NCBI RefSeq assembly: GCF_003049085.1
Contig: NZ_PIQX01000001.1
Location: 248,001-312,000 of the forward strand
Reading direction: 5' to 3'
DNA: 64,000 nucleotides
From: Campylobacter concisus
Lineage (GTDB): Bacteria; Campylobacterota; Campylobacteria; Campylobacterales; Campylobacteraceae
The position numbers and the translations under genes are program-made. How positions within the stretch are numbered: position 1 is the first letter of the stretch; the number at the start of each line of letters is the position of its first letter. This document shows positions 50,787 to 61,253 of this stretch, piece by piece. The notes beneath the pieces are model-generated. The model searched no databases. It saw only the letters and a program-made list of their open reading frames with translations, and was not told where the DNA came from.

Positions 50787-51161
50787 ATGCAAAATTATGA
50801 AGAACCACTTTTTTTAATAAGCGTTGTTGCAAAGGTTTTAAGCATACATCCACAAACTTTAAGACAATACGAAAGAGAAGGACTTATCGAGCCATCAAGA
50901 ACAGATGGCAAGATGAGGCTCTACTCACAAAAAGACGTTGATCGCGTAAAAACTATACTAAATTTAACACGCGAACTAGGTGTAAATTTAGCCGGCGTTG
51001 ATGTGATACTTCAGTTGAAAGAAAAAATTGACGATTTAGAATCAACTATTGATGAGCTAAATAAAAAATTGCACGAAGCTACCAGCCAAACTAGCACAAA
51101 AAGATCGCTCGTAAAAAGAAAAAGTAGCTTTGATCTAGTCTTTTATGAAGGTAAAAAATAA
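50787..51161 (+). CDS. hspR: HspR heat-shock repressor (MerR family)
   Basis: 124 residues. MerR-type winged helix with SVVAKVLSIHPQTLRQYERE and GLIEPSRTDGKMRLYSQKDV, then a coiled coil (LKEKIDDLESTIDELNKKLHEA) for dimerisation and a basic C-terminus. It represses its own operon and other chaperone genes at HAIR sequences, with DnaK as co-repressor in relatives. It lies 3 bp after cbpA and 3 bp before the antiporter gene. Confidence 0.94.
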   Translation: MQNYEEPLFLISVVAKVLSIHPQTLRQYEREGLIEPSRTDGKMRLYSQKDVDRVKTILNLTRELGVNLAGVDVILQLKEKIDDLESTIDELNKKLHEATSQTSTKRSLVKRKSSFDLVFYEGKK

Positions 51162-51164
51162 TTT

Positions 51165-52790
51165 ATGGAACAAATTTTAGAAGGTTTCTTGCTTGTTGCA
51201 GCGATCTCAGTCGCATTAAATGTCATTTTTAAAAAATTTCAGATACCAACCATCATCGGCTACATCGTAACAGGTACGCTTATATCAGAATTTTTCAACC
51301 TAAAAAGCAATGATGAAATTTCTCATATCGCGGAATTTGGTATCGCGTTTTTGATGTTTACCATTGGGCTTGAGTTTAGTTTTAAGCACTTAATGGGCAT
51401 GAAAAAAGAGGTCTTTTTAAACGGTGGCTTACAGGTTTGTTTAAGTGGCTTTATAATGGGCGTTATGCTTTATTATGCCCTTCACTTAAAAGACGAAACG
51501 GCACTTATTGCAGGTCTTGCGCTTGCACTCTCATCAACTGCGATCGTGTTAAAGACGCTAAACGATAGTGGCGATGTGAGTAAAATTTACGGCAGAAAAG
51601 CACTTGGAATTTTACTATTTCAAGATATTGCCGTCATTCCTATTTTACTTATGATTGATATGTTTAGCTCGCAAGATGCTTCAATAAATGAGCTTTTGCT
51701 AAAGACATTTACAAGTGCGATTATTCTTATCGTTGTACTATTTTTACTTGGTAAATATGTCATCAACTGGATATTTTATAAAGTTATTCAAACAAATTCG
51801 CAAGAGGTTTTTATAGCTACGATTTTATTTATGGTCGTTGGCTCTAGTACTTTGGCTCACTTTTTTGGCTTCTCATACTCTTTGGGTGCATTTTTGGCCG
51901 GTATGATGATGGCTGAGACACAGTATAAACACCAAATCGAAGTTGATCTCATACCTTTTAGAGATTTGCTCTTAGGGCTATTTTTTATAACCGTTGGTAT
52001 GCAGATAAATTTTGCTGTCGTCATCTCAAGCATCTGGCTTGTTCTTGGCTTAGTATTTAGTGTCATGGTGGTAAAAGCAGTTGTCGTTTTTGCTATCTTA
52101 AACATCTACTTAAAGCGAAGAGTTGCTGCAAAAACTGCACTTAGTGTTTGCCAAATAGGCGAATTTGCACTAGCTGTTTTTGGACTAATGACTACTAGAA
52201 ATTTACTTGATATACAAACAGCTCAAATTTTTATCGCAGCATCAGTTGTGTCGATGTTTGCCACGCCTTTTATACTTAAAAAACTAGACGCGATAGCAGA
52301 CCTCATAGAACGTGAGATCGTTGTTGAACCAAATGAAACTCTAAAGCCGCAAAAAATCAAAAATCACATCGTAGTCTTTGGCTATGAAAGGCTTGGACAA
52401 GAGGTCGTTTTAAGACTAAAAGAGACAAAGCTTTTGTACCTTGTGCTTGATAATGATATTAGTCTAGTTGAGCTTGGCAGGAGCCGCGGGGAAAATGTAT
52501 TTTTAGGTAACGTTCTTCAAAGCCACACACTTGAAAATGCCTGCCTAAGCGATGCAGCTGCTGTTATTATAACCGTTAATAATGAGCAAAGAGTGGAGCT
52601 CATCGCGCAAAAGATAAAAGACTACGGCGTAAATACCCAAACTATAATAAAAATAAATGGTGAGGGTAATAAAGATATTTTTGGTGAGCTAGGTAAAAAT
52701 TTTCACCTAATAAATGAAGAGCGTGTCATGGCAAAAACGCTTGTGCACGAGGCTCTTCAATGCAAAATCGATCATGATATAAGAGCATAA
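51165..52790 (+). CDS. KefB/KefC-type CPA2 cation:proton antiporter
   Basis: 541 residues. About 12 membrane helices (FGIAFLMFTIGLEFSF; LALALSSTAIVLKTLNDSG; GAFLAGMMMAET for the ion path), then a cytosolic RCK/TrkA-N domain from about residue 395 (HIVVFGYERLGQEVVLRL; a GxGxxG-like nucleotide loop with Tyr in place of one Gly). It effluxes K+ in exchange for H+. No glutathione-binding signature is evident, so regulation may differ from E. coli KefC. It lies 3 bp after hspR; corresponds to Cj1231. Confidence 0.9.
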   Translation: MEQILEGFLLVAAISVALNVIFKKFQIPTIIGYIVTGTLISEFFNLKSNDEISHIAEFGIAFLMFTIGLEFSFKHLMGMKKEVFLNGGLQVCLSGFIMGVMLYYALHLKDETALIAGLALALSSTAIVLKTLNDSGDVSKIYGRKALGILLFQDIAVIPILLMIDMFSSQDASINELLLKTFTSAIILIVVLFLLGKYVINWIFYKVIQTNSQEVFIATILFMVVGSSTLAHFFGFSYSLGAFLAGMMMAETQYKHQIEVDLIPFRDLLLGLFFITVGMQINFAVVISSIWLVLGLVFSVMVVKAVVVFAILNIYLKRRVAAKTALSVCQIGEFALAVFGLMTTRNLLDIQTAQIFIAASVVSMFATPFILKKLDAIADLIEREIVVEPNETLKPQKIKNHIVVFGYERLGQEVVLRLKETKLLYLVLDNDISLVELGRSRGENVFLGNVLQSHTLENACLSDAAAVIITVNNEQRVELIAQKIKDYGVNTQTIIKINGEGNKDIFGELGKNFHLINEERVMAKTLVHEALQCKIDHDIRA

Positions 52791-52893
52791 AAGTATAAAT
52801 TTATTCTAGAATTTTACAAGTTTATGTTCGGTTTTAAAATAATCTTTTAAAAATAACTTTTACAAGCAATGAGTAAGCCTAAGTCTCTAGGCT

Positions 52894-54093
52894 CTACTCA
52901 TTTCTTAAAGTTTGAAGCACATTTACTTCTGTGGCTTTTTTAGCTGGATAGTAAGACGAGATAGCCACGATAAATACAGCTCCAACTATAATAAGCACAA
53001 GGTCGATGGTTGAAAGCTCGAGTGGTAGTTTGCTTGAGCCATAAACGTCAGCTGGCAGGTCTATAATGTTGAAATTTCCAAGTAAAAATAGCCCTAAAAA
53101 GCCAAGCGCTAAGCCAAATATAATGCCACCCCCGCCGATAACTAGCCCTTGATAAAAGAAGCTCCTTTTTATCTCGCCTTTGCTAGCTCCAAGTGCTAAA
53201 AGCAAAGCAATCTCTTGCCTGCGGTTCATCACAGTCATTAGCAGTGAGCTTATTATATTTAGTGACGCCACAAGGATGATTAGCATCAAAACGATAAAAA
53301 GAGCTCTTTTTTCAAGTGCGAGTGCTGAGAAAAAGTTGCCATTTTGCTCCCACCAGCCAATGGCAACCGTGCCTGCTGGAAGCCCATCGCGCACCCTTTT
53401 TATATCATCAAATGGCTTATTTGAAAAGATGTGAATTCCATCATAAACACCCTTTGGATAGTCTAAAATTTTCCTTAATGCATCAACTGAAGTATATGAA
53501 AATGCCTTATCGTAGGCGATTAGCCCAGATGTAAATGAGCCGCCGATATCAAAGCGCTTCATCTTTGGCGTTAGTGAAAAGCCAGCTGGGTCAGCCTTTG
53601 TAAAGATAAGCGTTAGTTTTTCATCATTTCTTAGTCTAAACTCACTCGTTATACCACTTCCCACAAGTATCTCAAAACCCTCTAACTCTTTGTCTTTTAA
53701 AGCTTCGTTTACGACTGAGTTTATCTGCTTTTCATCTTTAAAATTTACGCCATAAATTAGCCCGCCTTCAAGCGCATTTGCCGAGCGGTAAATGACCTGC
53801 GTGCTGATATATGGACTAAATTTAAGGTCGCTAAATTTAGCCTTTAGCTCATCTACAAAGCCATCATCGATCGATCCTTTAAAGGCGCTTTGAACGGTTA
53901 TAGGATAGTTCATCGTAAAAAGTTTGCGCTCAAATTCTTTGTCAAATCCGTTCATAATAGCCATAGCAACTATTAAAACCATAAGACCGATGCTAACACC
54001 AAGAAAGGCAAGCAACGCACTTAGAGCGATAAATGGCTGAGTTTTATCAAATCTTAAATATTTAAAAAGTAGGTACTTTGGTAAGCTTGTCAT
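52894..54093 (-). CDS. LolC/E-type lipoprotein-release ABC permease
   Basis: 399 residues from ATG 54093 (AAAGG 7 bp upstream). Four membrane helices: one N-terminal (PFIALSALLAFLGVSIGLMVLIV), a large periplasmic domain, then three C-terminal helices (ALFIVLMLIILVASLNIISSLL; GGIIFGLALGFLGLFLL; LVLIIVGAVFIVAISSYYPA). The cytosolic QEIALLLALGASKGEIKRSFF loop couples to the LolD ATPase. A single LolC/E-like subunit, usual in Campylobacterota, probably forms a homodimer. It releases lipoproteins to LolA, whose gene lies just beyond secA. It is 51 bp after secA on the same strand. Confidence 0.9.
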   Translation of the reverse strand: MTSLPKYLLFKYLRFDKTQPFIALSALLAFLGVSIGLMVLIVAMAIMNGFDKEFERKLFTMNYPITVQSAFKGSIDDGFVDELKAKFSDLKFSPYISTQVIYRSANALEGGLIYGVNFKDEKQINSVVNEALKDKELEGFEILVGSGITSEFRLRNDEKLTLIFTKADPAGFSLTPKMKRFDIGGSFTSGLIAYDKAFSYTSVDALRKILDYPKGVYDGIHIFSNKPFDDIKRVRDGLPAGTVAIGWWEQNGNFFSALALEKRALFIVLMLIILVASLNIISSLLMTVMNRRQEIALLLALGASKGEIKRSFFYQGLVIGGGGIIFGLALGFLGLFLLGNFNIIDLPADVYGSSKLPLELSTIDLVLIIVGAVFIVAISSYYPAKKATEVNVLQTLRNE

Positions 54094-54144
54094 CAAATAG
54101 CCTTTAAAAGATTAAGGCGCTTTGGCGCCTTAAAAGTAGAAATT

Positions 54145-56751
54145 TTAAGCAAATATGCCTTTTTTAGGGCCACTTTTGCCGTGGCAATCTTTATATTTTT
54201 TACCGCTTCCGCAAGGGCATGGAGCGTTTCTTGGTATCTTTTTTTCTGGCGTGAAATTTTCATCTTCACCTTGGTTGTTGTAGTTTAGAGGCTCATTTTC
54301 AGCATTTTGACTAGCTTCTAGCATCATCCTAGCTTGCTCTTCTTGCTCCTCACGGCTCTTAAATCTTACAACCTGAAGCGTTTTAACGCTCTCAGTTTTT
54401 AGTCTGCCAACTAGCTCCATAAAGAGGTTGTAGCTCTCTTTTTTATATTCAACTAGCGGATCTTTTTGATTATACCCTCTTAGACCTATACCAGTTTTTA
54501 GGATATCCATCTGATAGAGGTGCTCTCTCCACGCATTATCAAGTACTTGAAGGTATAAAATTTTCTCTATATCTTTTCTTTGCTCTTCGTTTAGCACGCT
54601 CATCTTTTCGTTATATCTAACCTCTAAAATTTGCGCTATTTTCTCTACTAGTTCATTATACTCTAGTCCTTTTAGCTCGCTCTCGTCGATCTCTTCGCCG
54701 CAGTCCGCAAGGATGATAGAGCATAAATTTTTAATGTCATAGTCATCTTTCAAGCCGCCATGGAAAATTTCAGCCGTATCAAGTAAATTTGTAGCGTATT
54801 CAACTCTGTTTTGAGCTATCTTTTCGCTCATATCGTAGTTTTTATCAAGTAGCTCATCGCGGTATTTATAGATAGTCTTTCTTTGTTCATTTGCCACGTC
54901 GTCATACTCAAGCAAGTGCTTTCTAGCCTCAAAGTGCAAGCTCTCGACTTTCTTTTGAGCATTTTCAACAGCTCTTGTCACCATGCGGCTTTCGATGCTT
55001 TCGCCCTCGTCGATACCAAGCCTATCCATGATCGCTTTTATGCGGTCGCTACCAAAAATTCTTAAAAGATTATCCTCCAAGCTTAGGTAAAATCTACTCA
55101 TGCCAGGATCGCCCTGACGTCCAGCACGGCCACGCAGCTGATTATCTATCCTTCTACTTTCGTGCCTTTCGGTGCCGATGATATATAGACCGCCAAGGTC
55201 TCTCACCTCGTCATTTATCCTGATATCAACACCACGTCCAGCCATGTTTGTAGCGATAGTTACAGCGCCTTTTACACCAGCTTGCGCGATGATCTCAGCC
55301 TCTTTTTCGTGATTTTTAGCATTTAGCACAGAGTGTGGGATGCCAGCTTTTTTAAGCATCTCGTGAAGCACCTCACTACGCTCGATACTTGCAGTTCCTA
55401 CAAGCACTGGCTGACCTTTTTCGTGAGCCTTTTTGACTTCGTCGATGACAGCTTTAAATTTCTCATTTTGAGTTTTGTAGATAAGGTCGTTTTGATCGAT
55501 CCTCTTAACTGGCACGTTTGTAGGTATCGAGATAACTTCAAGATTATAAATTTGAGAAAACTCAGTAGCCTCTGTCTGAGCCGTACCAGTCATACCTGCA
55601 AGTTTTTTATACATTCTAAAGTAGTTTTGATATGTTGTGTCAGCTAGTGTTTGGCTCTCTTCTTGGATTTTTACGCCCTCTTTTGCCTCAAGTGCTTGGT
55701 GAAGCCCCTCACTAAAGCGTCTGCCCTCACTTAGACGTCCTGTAAATTCATCAACGATGACAACCTCGCCATCTTTTACGACGTAATGAACGTCTTTTTC
55801 AAAGAGATTGTGCGCCTTTAGAGCTTGATCTAAGTGGTGGCTTAGCACGGCATTTTCAAGGTTGTATAAATTTTCAACCCCAAATAGCTTTTCAGCCTTG
55901 CTTATGCCAGCCTCTGTGATCATTATCGTTCTATTTTTTTCATCTACTATAAAATCCCCCGTTGGCTTTGAGCCTGGCACGTTTGGATCGGCCGGAGTGC
56001 CTCTAGTAAGCTGTTTTGCGACTTGATCAGCTCTTATGTAACCATCAAGCGTGCGGTTTGTTGGGCCAGAGATTATAAGCGGCGTTCTAGCCTCATCTAT
56101 CAATATACTATCGACCTCATCCACGATAACGAAGTTGTGGCCTCTTTGCACCTTTTGACCAGCTTCAAATTTCATATTGTCACGAAGGTAGTCAAAGCCA
56201 AATTCTGAGTTTGTGCCGTATGTTATGTCAGCGTTATAGGCAGCTTGCCTAACCTCATCATCGTATCCGCCACTTAGTATCACATCGACGCTTAAGCCTA
56301 AAAAGTTATAAAGCTCGCCCATTTGCGTCGCGTCACGCTTTGCAAGGTAGTCATTTACTGTTACTACATGCACACCCTTGCCACTCATCGCGTTTAATAT
56401 AACTGGCAAAGTCGCAACCAAGGTCTTACCCTCGCCTGTCTTCATCTCAGCGATCCTGCCCTCGTTTAGCACCATGCCGCCTATTAGCTGAACATCAAAA
56501 TGGCGCATCTTAAGCACCCTTTTGCTAGCCTCTCTAACTAACGCAAAGACATCATTTAAAATTTGATCCAAAGTGACTTTCTCTTCGACAACTTGGGCTT
56601 TTAGCTCGTTAAATTTAATCTTAAGCTCATCATCACTCATCTTCTCATAAGTAGGCTCTAGCGCGTTTATCTGCGCCACACGTTTTATGTATTTTTTGAC
56701 TTCTCTATCGTTTTTCGTGCCAAAAATCTTTCTAAATACCGATGAAATCAT
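54145..56751 (-). CDS. secA: Preprotein translocase ATPase SecA
   Basis: 868 residues. NBD1 with Walker [12 protein letters not shown] and [17 protein letters not shown] (DEAD-like), the preprotein-crosslinking domain, NBD2 with [10 protein letters not shown] and [13 protein letters not shown], helical scaffold and C-terminal zinc finger [15 protein letters not shown] for SecB/membrane binding. It drives Sec export through SecYEG. All motifs are intact and length is normal. It is divergent from lolA by 97 bp. Confidence 0.98.
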   Translation of the reverse strand: MISSVFRKIFGTKNDREVKKYIKRVAQINALEPTYEKMSDDELKIKFNELKAQVVEEKVTLDQILNDVFALVREASKRVLKMRHFDVQLIGGMVLNEGRIAEMKTGEGKTLVATLPVILNAMSGKGVHVVTVNDYLAKRDATQMGELYNFLGLSVDVILSGGYDDEVRQAAYNADITYGTNSEFGFDYLRDNMKFEAGQKVQRGHNFVIVDEVDSILIDEARTPLIISGPTNRTLDGYIRADQVAKQLTRGTPADPNVPGSKPTGDFIVDEKNRTIMITEAGISKAEKLFGVENLYNLENAVLSHHLDQALKAHNLFEKDVHYVVKDGEVVIVDEFTGRLSEGRRFSEGLHQALEAKEGVKIQEESQTLADTTYQNYFRMYKKLAGMTGTAQTEATEFSQIYNLEVISIPTNVPVKRIDQNDLIYKTQNEKFKAVIDEVKKAHEKGQPVLVGTASIERSEVLHEMLKKAGIPHSVLNAKNHEKEAEIIAQAGVKGAVTIATNMAGRGVDIRINDEVRDLGGLYIIGTERHESRRIDNQLRGRAGRQGDPGMSRFYLSLEDNLLRIFGSDRIKAIMDRLGIDEGESIESRMVTRAVENAQKKVESLHFEARKHLLEYDDVANEQRKTIYKYRDELLDKNYDMSEKIAQNRVEYATNLLDTAEIFHGGLKDDYDIKNLCSIILADCGEEIDESELKGLEYNELVEKIAQILEVRYNEKMSVLNEEQRKDIEKILYLQVLDNAWREHLYQMDILKTGIGLRGYNQKDPLVEYKKESYNLFMELVGRLKTESVKTLQVVRFKSREEQEEQARMMLEASQNAENEPLNYNNQGEDENFTPEKKIPRNAPCPCGSGKKYKDCHGKSGPKKGIFA

Positions 56752-56848
56752 TACTTTACCTTCCTAAATTTTTAAACTTTGGATCTTAGCATAGTTTAAC
56801 TATTTATTTAATTAAACTGGGCTAGAATACGCCAAAAAAGGATAAAAA

Positions 56849-57361
56849 ATGAGAAAATTTTTAGTTGCATCTCTTGTCGCAGTTTGCTCATTTGGCGCTG
56901 GCTTAAATTTTAAAAGCCTGCAAAGTGACTTTACGCAAACTGTTTTTAGCGAAGGCAAAAGCATAAATTACAAGGGTAGATTTTACGCAAAAAACGACAA
57001 TACTGCACTTTGGATATATGAAAGTCCAACGCCAAAAAGAATTTATTTTAACAAAGAGCGTGTGATCGTAATTGAGGACGAGCTTGAGCAAGCCATCATT
57101 TCAAAGCTTGATGATACGCCAAATTTGACGCAAATTTTAGCTCACGCAGAGCAAATTCAACCAACACTTTATAAGGCGATATATGACGGAGTTGAGTACT
57201 TTATAACTATTAAAAACACACTTCCAACGACGATTGACTATAAAGATAAACTTTCAAATAAAATAAAAATCACTCTAAGCAACCCTGTAAAAGATGCGCT
57301 CATTCCACAAGAGACGCTAACTCCTGTCATTCCTCAAGGTTACGACATCGTAAATCAATAA
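56849..57361 (+). CDS. lolA: Outer-membrane lipoprotein carrier LolA
   Basis: 170 residues. Signal peptide MRKFLVASLVAVCSFGAG, then the LolA opening LKSLQSDFTQTV, a YKGRFYAKNDNTALWIYESPTPKRIYF strand set, and a hydrophobic groove typical of the family. It ferries lipoproteins across the periplasm from the LolC/E-D complex. AAGG lies before the ATG. It stands between secA (divergent) and the exported-protein gene (convergent). Confidence 0.9.
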   Translation: MRKFLVASLVAVCSFGAGLNFKSLQSDFTQTVFSEGKSINYKGRFYAKNDNTALWIYESPTPKRIYFNKERVIVIEDELEQAIISKLDDTPNLTQILAHAEQIQPTLYKAIYDGVEYFITIKNTLPTTIDYKDKLSNKIKITLSNPVKDALIPQETLTPVIPQGYDIVNQ

Positions 57362-57387
57362 ATTTGGCTAGCTTTAGCCAAATTTAT

Positions 57388-57927
57388 TCACTTCTCTCCG
57401 AAGTCTTTTCCAAATTCCTGCACGTTATTTAGATCGATAGGCTTTTGAACTACATCATTTGGATCTGGCGAAATGATGATCTCATTGCCCTTTTTCTTCT
57501 TTTCTGGTTTTGTTACAATCTCTTCATTAACGCTTGGATCGGAGCATAAATTTTGGCTTTTTATTGCTTTTATGATCTCGCTTAGTTCAAGATTATTTAT
57601 CACTTTTATATTTAAGATAAGCACATCATCGATATCAAGAGAGTGCTTTTTGGCTGCGTATTTTATGAAAAGCTCTTTAAATTTCTCTTTTCCCATTGAG
57701 GTTAAAATATCTTCCACGTAAAAGCTACCAACTATTATGTTTAAAGTATCAAGCACGTAGGCTTCATTCTCCTCCACATCACGTCCGACAACTTCAAGGT
57801 TCATATTTATCTTTTTTGTTAAATTTTGTCCAGCTTTTGAGTAGATATCTGTTTGAAAGTCACTCACTTTTAGCACGTCTGCGAATGCAAAAACGCCAAA
57901 AACAAGGCTTAAAAATAGCTTTTTCAT
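57388..57927 (-). CDS. Exported protein of unknown function (Cj0944c-like position)
   Basis: 179 residues. Signal peptide MKKLFLSLVFGVFAFA, then a mixed domain (LNLEVVGRDVEENEAYVLDTLNIIVGSFYV-type strands) reminiscent of FliL-like proteins in its helix-strand order (a long helix, then VLDTLNIIVGSF, then ILNIKVINNLEL), but without a membrane anchor. The C-terminus is charged (KPEKKKKGNEIIISPDPND). It overlaps the helicase gene by four bases. The FliL resemblance is weak. Confidence 0.7.
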   Translation of the reverse strand: MKKLFLSLVFGVFAFADVLKVSDFQTDIYSKAGQNLTKKINMNLEVVGRDVEENEAYVLDTLNIIVGSFYVEDILTSMGKEKFKELFIKYAAKKHSLDIDDVLILNIKVINNLELSEIIKAIKSQNLCSDPSVNEEIVTKPEKKKKGNEIIISPDPNDVVQKPIDLNNVQEFGKDFGEK

Positions 57928-59243
57928 AAACTCTCCTTAATATGCAAAAATACGTTTTCTTGGTAAAATTTCTTAACTTCGTCGTCAATTTTAACCACTT
58001 TTCTTAAATGCTGCCTAAAATCACTTTTCTTATCATAAAAAAGTTTTAAATTTTTAGGACTTACTGCGCGAGAAAGTGCGACATAGAGCTGTCCTTTGGC
58101 AAAAATGTGGTTGATATTACAAATGAGCGAGTTTATGCTCATTCCTTGAGATTTGTGGATAGTTAGAGCGTAAGCAAGCTTAAATGGAAACTGGTAGAGT
58201 GACGCCTGTACATTTTCTTCGATCTCATCTTCGTTTAAATTTAACGAACTAAATATATAAGCGGCTTTTTCTATCTCACAAATTTCGCCACTATCTTTTT
58301 TCACGATCACGCTTAAAATGACTCCGTTTTCTTTTAAGATTTGCATGATCTTACCTTGCTCGCCGTTATAGTACTCACCCCATTTATTTGACGTAAAGAT
58401 GATCTTAGCGCCTATCTTCATCTCCAAATCTCTTGAGATATTTAGTGTATTTGCCCATTTTTCAAACTCTTTTTTATCTAAATTTTCATCCAAAATGCTT
58501 ACATCTGAGTTTGAAATTTCAAGTGGCGTGCTAAGCTCTGAAAGCCTTTTTTGATTTAGCATTTCAGCCTCGGCGTTTCTGCCAAAAAGCACGCTCGTAT
58601 CATCATCTGGCTCTATCTTGGTCACTCTTAAACTCTCTATATAGCTCATTATTTCATCATCTAGCTCGCCTACTCTAAGACGAGAGAGAATCTCGTAAAA
58701 TTTAAGATCGTTTGTACGTTTTGAGATTAGTAGTTCAACATTTGTAAATTTCATATCCTCCCACGCACTGGAGTTAAAAGCGTATAAAAAATTAAAAAGC
58801 CTATTTTCGTTTTGCTCCTTTTGCACTGGCGGAAGCTGATAAAAATCACCCACTATAAGCACCCTGCCTTTAAATTTGGAAGTAAGTAGTCGGTATCTTA
58901 TCATCTCCATTAAATCTGAGCTCACCATTGAAATTTCATCGATTACTAGTAGATCACAAGCATCTAGCATATTTCTTAGCTTGCTTAGTTTGTCTTTTTG
59001 ATGATAGTCAAAGCGCCTTAGCTCCTCATAGTCCTTGCAGTAGCCAAATTTAAAAAAGCTATGCAAGCTAACTCCTCCAAGGCTAACGGCACTTATGCCA
59101 GTTGAGCCAAGGATTATGACGTTTTTAAAATTTTCTTTGTAGTGTCTGATGATGGAGGCAGTTAGATAGCTCTTGCCAACACCGCCACCGCCTGTTAAAA
59201 AGACGTTTGAGCGAGATAAAATTTCTAAAATTTGCTCTTTCAT
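57924..59243 (-). CDS. PIF1/RecD-like superfamily 1 DNA helicase
   Basis: 439 residues. Walker A FLTGGGGVGKSYLTAS (16-31), GSTGISAVSLGGVSLHSFF (motif Ia region), Walker B LLVIDEISMVSSDLME, motif III VGDFYQLPPV, and the UvrD-C2 motifs near the end (YALTIHKSQGMS, GQLYVALSRAV). It belongs to the PIF1 branch and may resolve G-quadruplex or stalled forks. It sits one base after the lipoprotein gene on the minus strand. Confidence 0.9.
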   Translation of the reverse strand: MKEQILEILSRSNVFLTGGGGVGKSYLTASIIRHYKENFKNVIILGSTGISAVSLGGVSLHSFFKFGYCKDYEELRRFDYHQKDKLSKLRNMLDACDLLVIDEISMVSSDLMEMIRYRLLTSKFKGRVLIVGDFYQLPPVQKEQNENRLFNFLYAFNSSAWEDMKFTNVELLISKRTNDLKFYEILSRLRVGELDDEIMSYIESLRVTKIEPDDDTSVLFGRNAEAEMLNQKRLSELSTPLEISNSDVSILDENLDKKEFEKWANTLNISRDLEMKIGAKIIFTSNKWGEYYNGEQGKIMQILKENGVILSVIVKKDSGEICEIEKAAYIFSSLNLNEDEIEENVQASLYQFPFKLAYALTIHKSQGMSINSLICNINHIFAKGQLYVALSRAVSPKNLKLFYDKKSDFRQHLRKVVKIDDEVKKFYQENVFLHIKESL

Positions 59244-61253
59244 CTACTCAAACATCTCTGGGCGATACTCAAAGTGCATCGTATCAAAGTGCTTCCAGCG
59301 TCCACCCCAGATAAATTTATGTTTTTCAAAAACACGCACTATCTTTTCAGGGATGAGGTTTTGGTAGCCCTTGCTCCACTGCCAGTAGTGGCTCTTTTTC
59401 ACATTTATATCAATCGCAATACCGTAGCTGTGCGGACTCAAGCGGTTTGTGCCAGCGATGATGCGCCATTTAAATGTCCCACCTGGATCTTTTAAATACT
59501 CAAGCGAGCTCGCATCACTTTTTACCATATCGTTTAGCTCATTGCTTACGTCTTGCAAAGCAGCTGCGGCTCCATTTTTAGAATTAAATTGTAACTTTAG
59601 CGCAAGGCTATCTTTTAGCCAAACGACATCTACCAAATTTGCTTTTACCTCGCTCTCGCTTGAGCCATAAATTTTGCCTAAAAGCTCGTAGTTTCTACAT
59701 CTGCCAGCATCACTTAGTGTGGTGCTAAGTGGCGAAAATGCAGCGTAATCAAGCGCATTCATATCCTCTATATCAGCACCGATACTACACTCATCATCTT
59801 TTTGTTTAAAGTCATCATAGACAAATATTGTTCCATCACCAAATTTGACCAAATTATCCTCAACCTTAACATCATAAGCCCTTTGTAAAGCTAAAATTTT
59901 TCTAGCTTTATCGCTTATTACATTTTCGGGCTTTATCACATTTATAGAATCGACTTTTGAAATGAGCAAATTTGAGTTTTGTATATCACTTCTGTTTTGT
60001 CCGATATTTAACGTAGTTACTGCCGTAGCACCGATTAATGCTCTGCCGTTATTTTCGGTTTTTAACCCCCAAGCATCATGCACCACATATATATCATCAC
60101 CCTTGTATCCAGCATAAAGCATGATATGCCCTGGCAGATGCACAAGCGTAAGATATGGCACACCTTTTTCTTTTATCTCTTTTGTCTTAGCAGCGTTATT
60201 AAGTCCTTTTAGATCAAATTTTTGTCCCATATTTGCTTGGGCTCTTGAGTTTCTAGGCAACCACACGCCAAAACTTGCTAGCAAATCTTTGGTGAAAAGT
60301 GAGCAATCCCTTAACTTATCGACCCCACCCCAACCATAAGGCTGAGTAAGAAGAGAGCTAATAAGTGTTTTTAGATTTGAGTCATTAAATTTAAGAGGAA
60401 AAAGAGCGCCAACAGACTTTGGCAACACAAATTCTCTCAAGAGATTTCTCACATAAATTTTACCATAGTAGTTTTTACTATCCTGCGCCAAAACGGGCAG
60501 TATCGCTCCAACCCTTGAATAAAACAAGAAATTTCCAGCCTTGTCATAAACTGGCATCTTGTCCGTTTTTATAGTCACAAAACTTGACTTTTGATAGGCA
60601 TTCGCCTCATCATCGCTTATAAATTTTATATCCTCGACCTTTACCCAGCCCCAAACCGCATCATCGCTAACAAATGCCCATGCCCTATCTTTAGAAAGAT
60701 GTGAGATAAAAAGTGGATGAGCGATGCTTAGGGTTGATTCTTGTAGATAATCAAACGGATAGCCCTCGCCTGGAGTTTGCGGATTTAAAAATATCGGCTC
60801 ATCGGTTGGAAAATTTCTTAAAGCTGTGTTTGCCGAAGTTAAAGCATAAGCAGAGATGCTTGAAAGAGCTGAAAAATTTGCATTGTCCTTTTGTGCGTCA
60901 AACCAGCTTTGTGGGATCTGTCTAAAATTTGAGCCAAAATACTTTCTCTTTTCGCTTGGCTTATATATATTAAATGCCCAAAAGACATCATTTGGATTAA
61001 ATTTTACGCCCCTTAATGTAAAAACCTTAAACCTTCTTTTTAAAATTTCTTCTTGGTCAAAGCTTGCGCTTTGCATATTTTGCGGTAGCGACGAGGCGTC
61101 TTGCTTCATTTCAAAATCAAGCAAACTAATGCGTTCATTTGGCTTATATACATTTTCATCTGGTAAAGAATTTTGCACACTTGGCTTTGGCTGGGTCTGT
61201 GAACATCCCAAAAACAAAGCAACGCTAAATGCTAAAAATATACCCTTTTTCAA
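59244..61253 (-). CDS. Lipoprotein with SH3, NlpC/P60 and VanY-type M15 peptidase domains
   Basis: 669 residues. The start is TTG at 61253 (AAGGA 7 nt upstream), overlapping the upstream stop as TTGA. Lipobox FLGCS gives a mature Cys16. Two SH3-like wall-binding segments (about 150-290) precede an NlpC/P60 domain with catalytic Cys in YGWGGVDKLRDCSLFTKDLL and His in VHLPGHIMLYAG, then a C-terminal M15 carboxypeptidase domain with SPHSYGIAIDINVKK (metal His/Asp) and TMHFEYRPEM. It would cut stem peptides and trim D-Ala in one envelope-anchored protein. The NlpC half matches the Cj0946 position; I am less sure the M15 fusion is common. Confidence 0.87.
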   Translation of the reverse strand: MKKGIFLAFSVALFLGCSQTQPKPSVQNSLPDENVYKPNERISLLDFEMKQDASSLPQNMQSASFDQEEILKRRFKVFTLRGVKFNPNDVFWAFNIYKPSEKRKYFGSNFRQIPQSWFDAQKDNANFSALSSISAYALTSANTALRNFPTDEPIFLNPQTPGEGYPFDYLQESTLSIAHPLFISHLSKDRAWAFVSDDAVWGWVKVEDIKFISDDEANAYQKSSFVTIKTDKMPVYDKAGNFLFYSRVGAILPVLAQDSKNYYGKIYVRNLLREFVLPKSVGALFPLKFNDSNLKTLISSLLTQPYGWGGVDKLRDCSLFTKDLLASFGVWLPRNSRAQANMGQKFDLKGLNNAAKTKEIKEKGVPYLTLVHLPGHIMLYAGYKGDDIYVVHDAWGLKTENNGRALIGATAVTTLNIGQNRSDIQNSNLLISKVDSINVIKPENVISDKARKILALQRAYDVKVEDNLVKFGDGTIFVYDDFKQKDDECSIGADIEDMNALDYAAFSPLSTTLSDAGRCRNYELLGKIYGSSESEVKANLVDVVWLKDSLALKLQFNSKNGAAAALQDVSNELNDMVKSDASSLEYLKDPGGTFKWRIIAGTNRLSPHSYGIAIDINVKKSHYWQWSKGYQNLIPEKIVRVFEKHKFIWGGRWKHFDTMHFEYRPEMFE

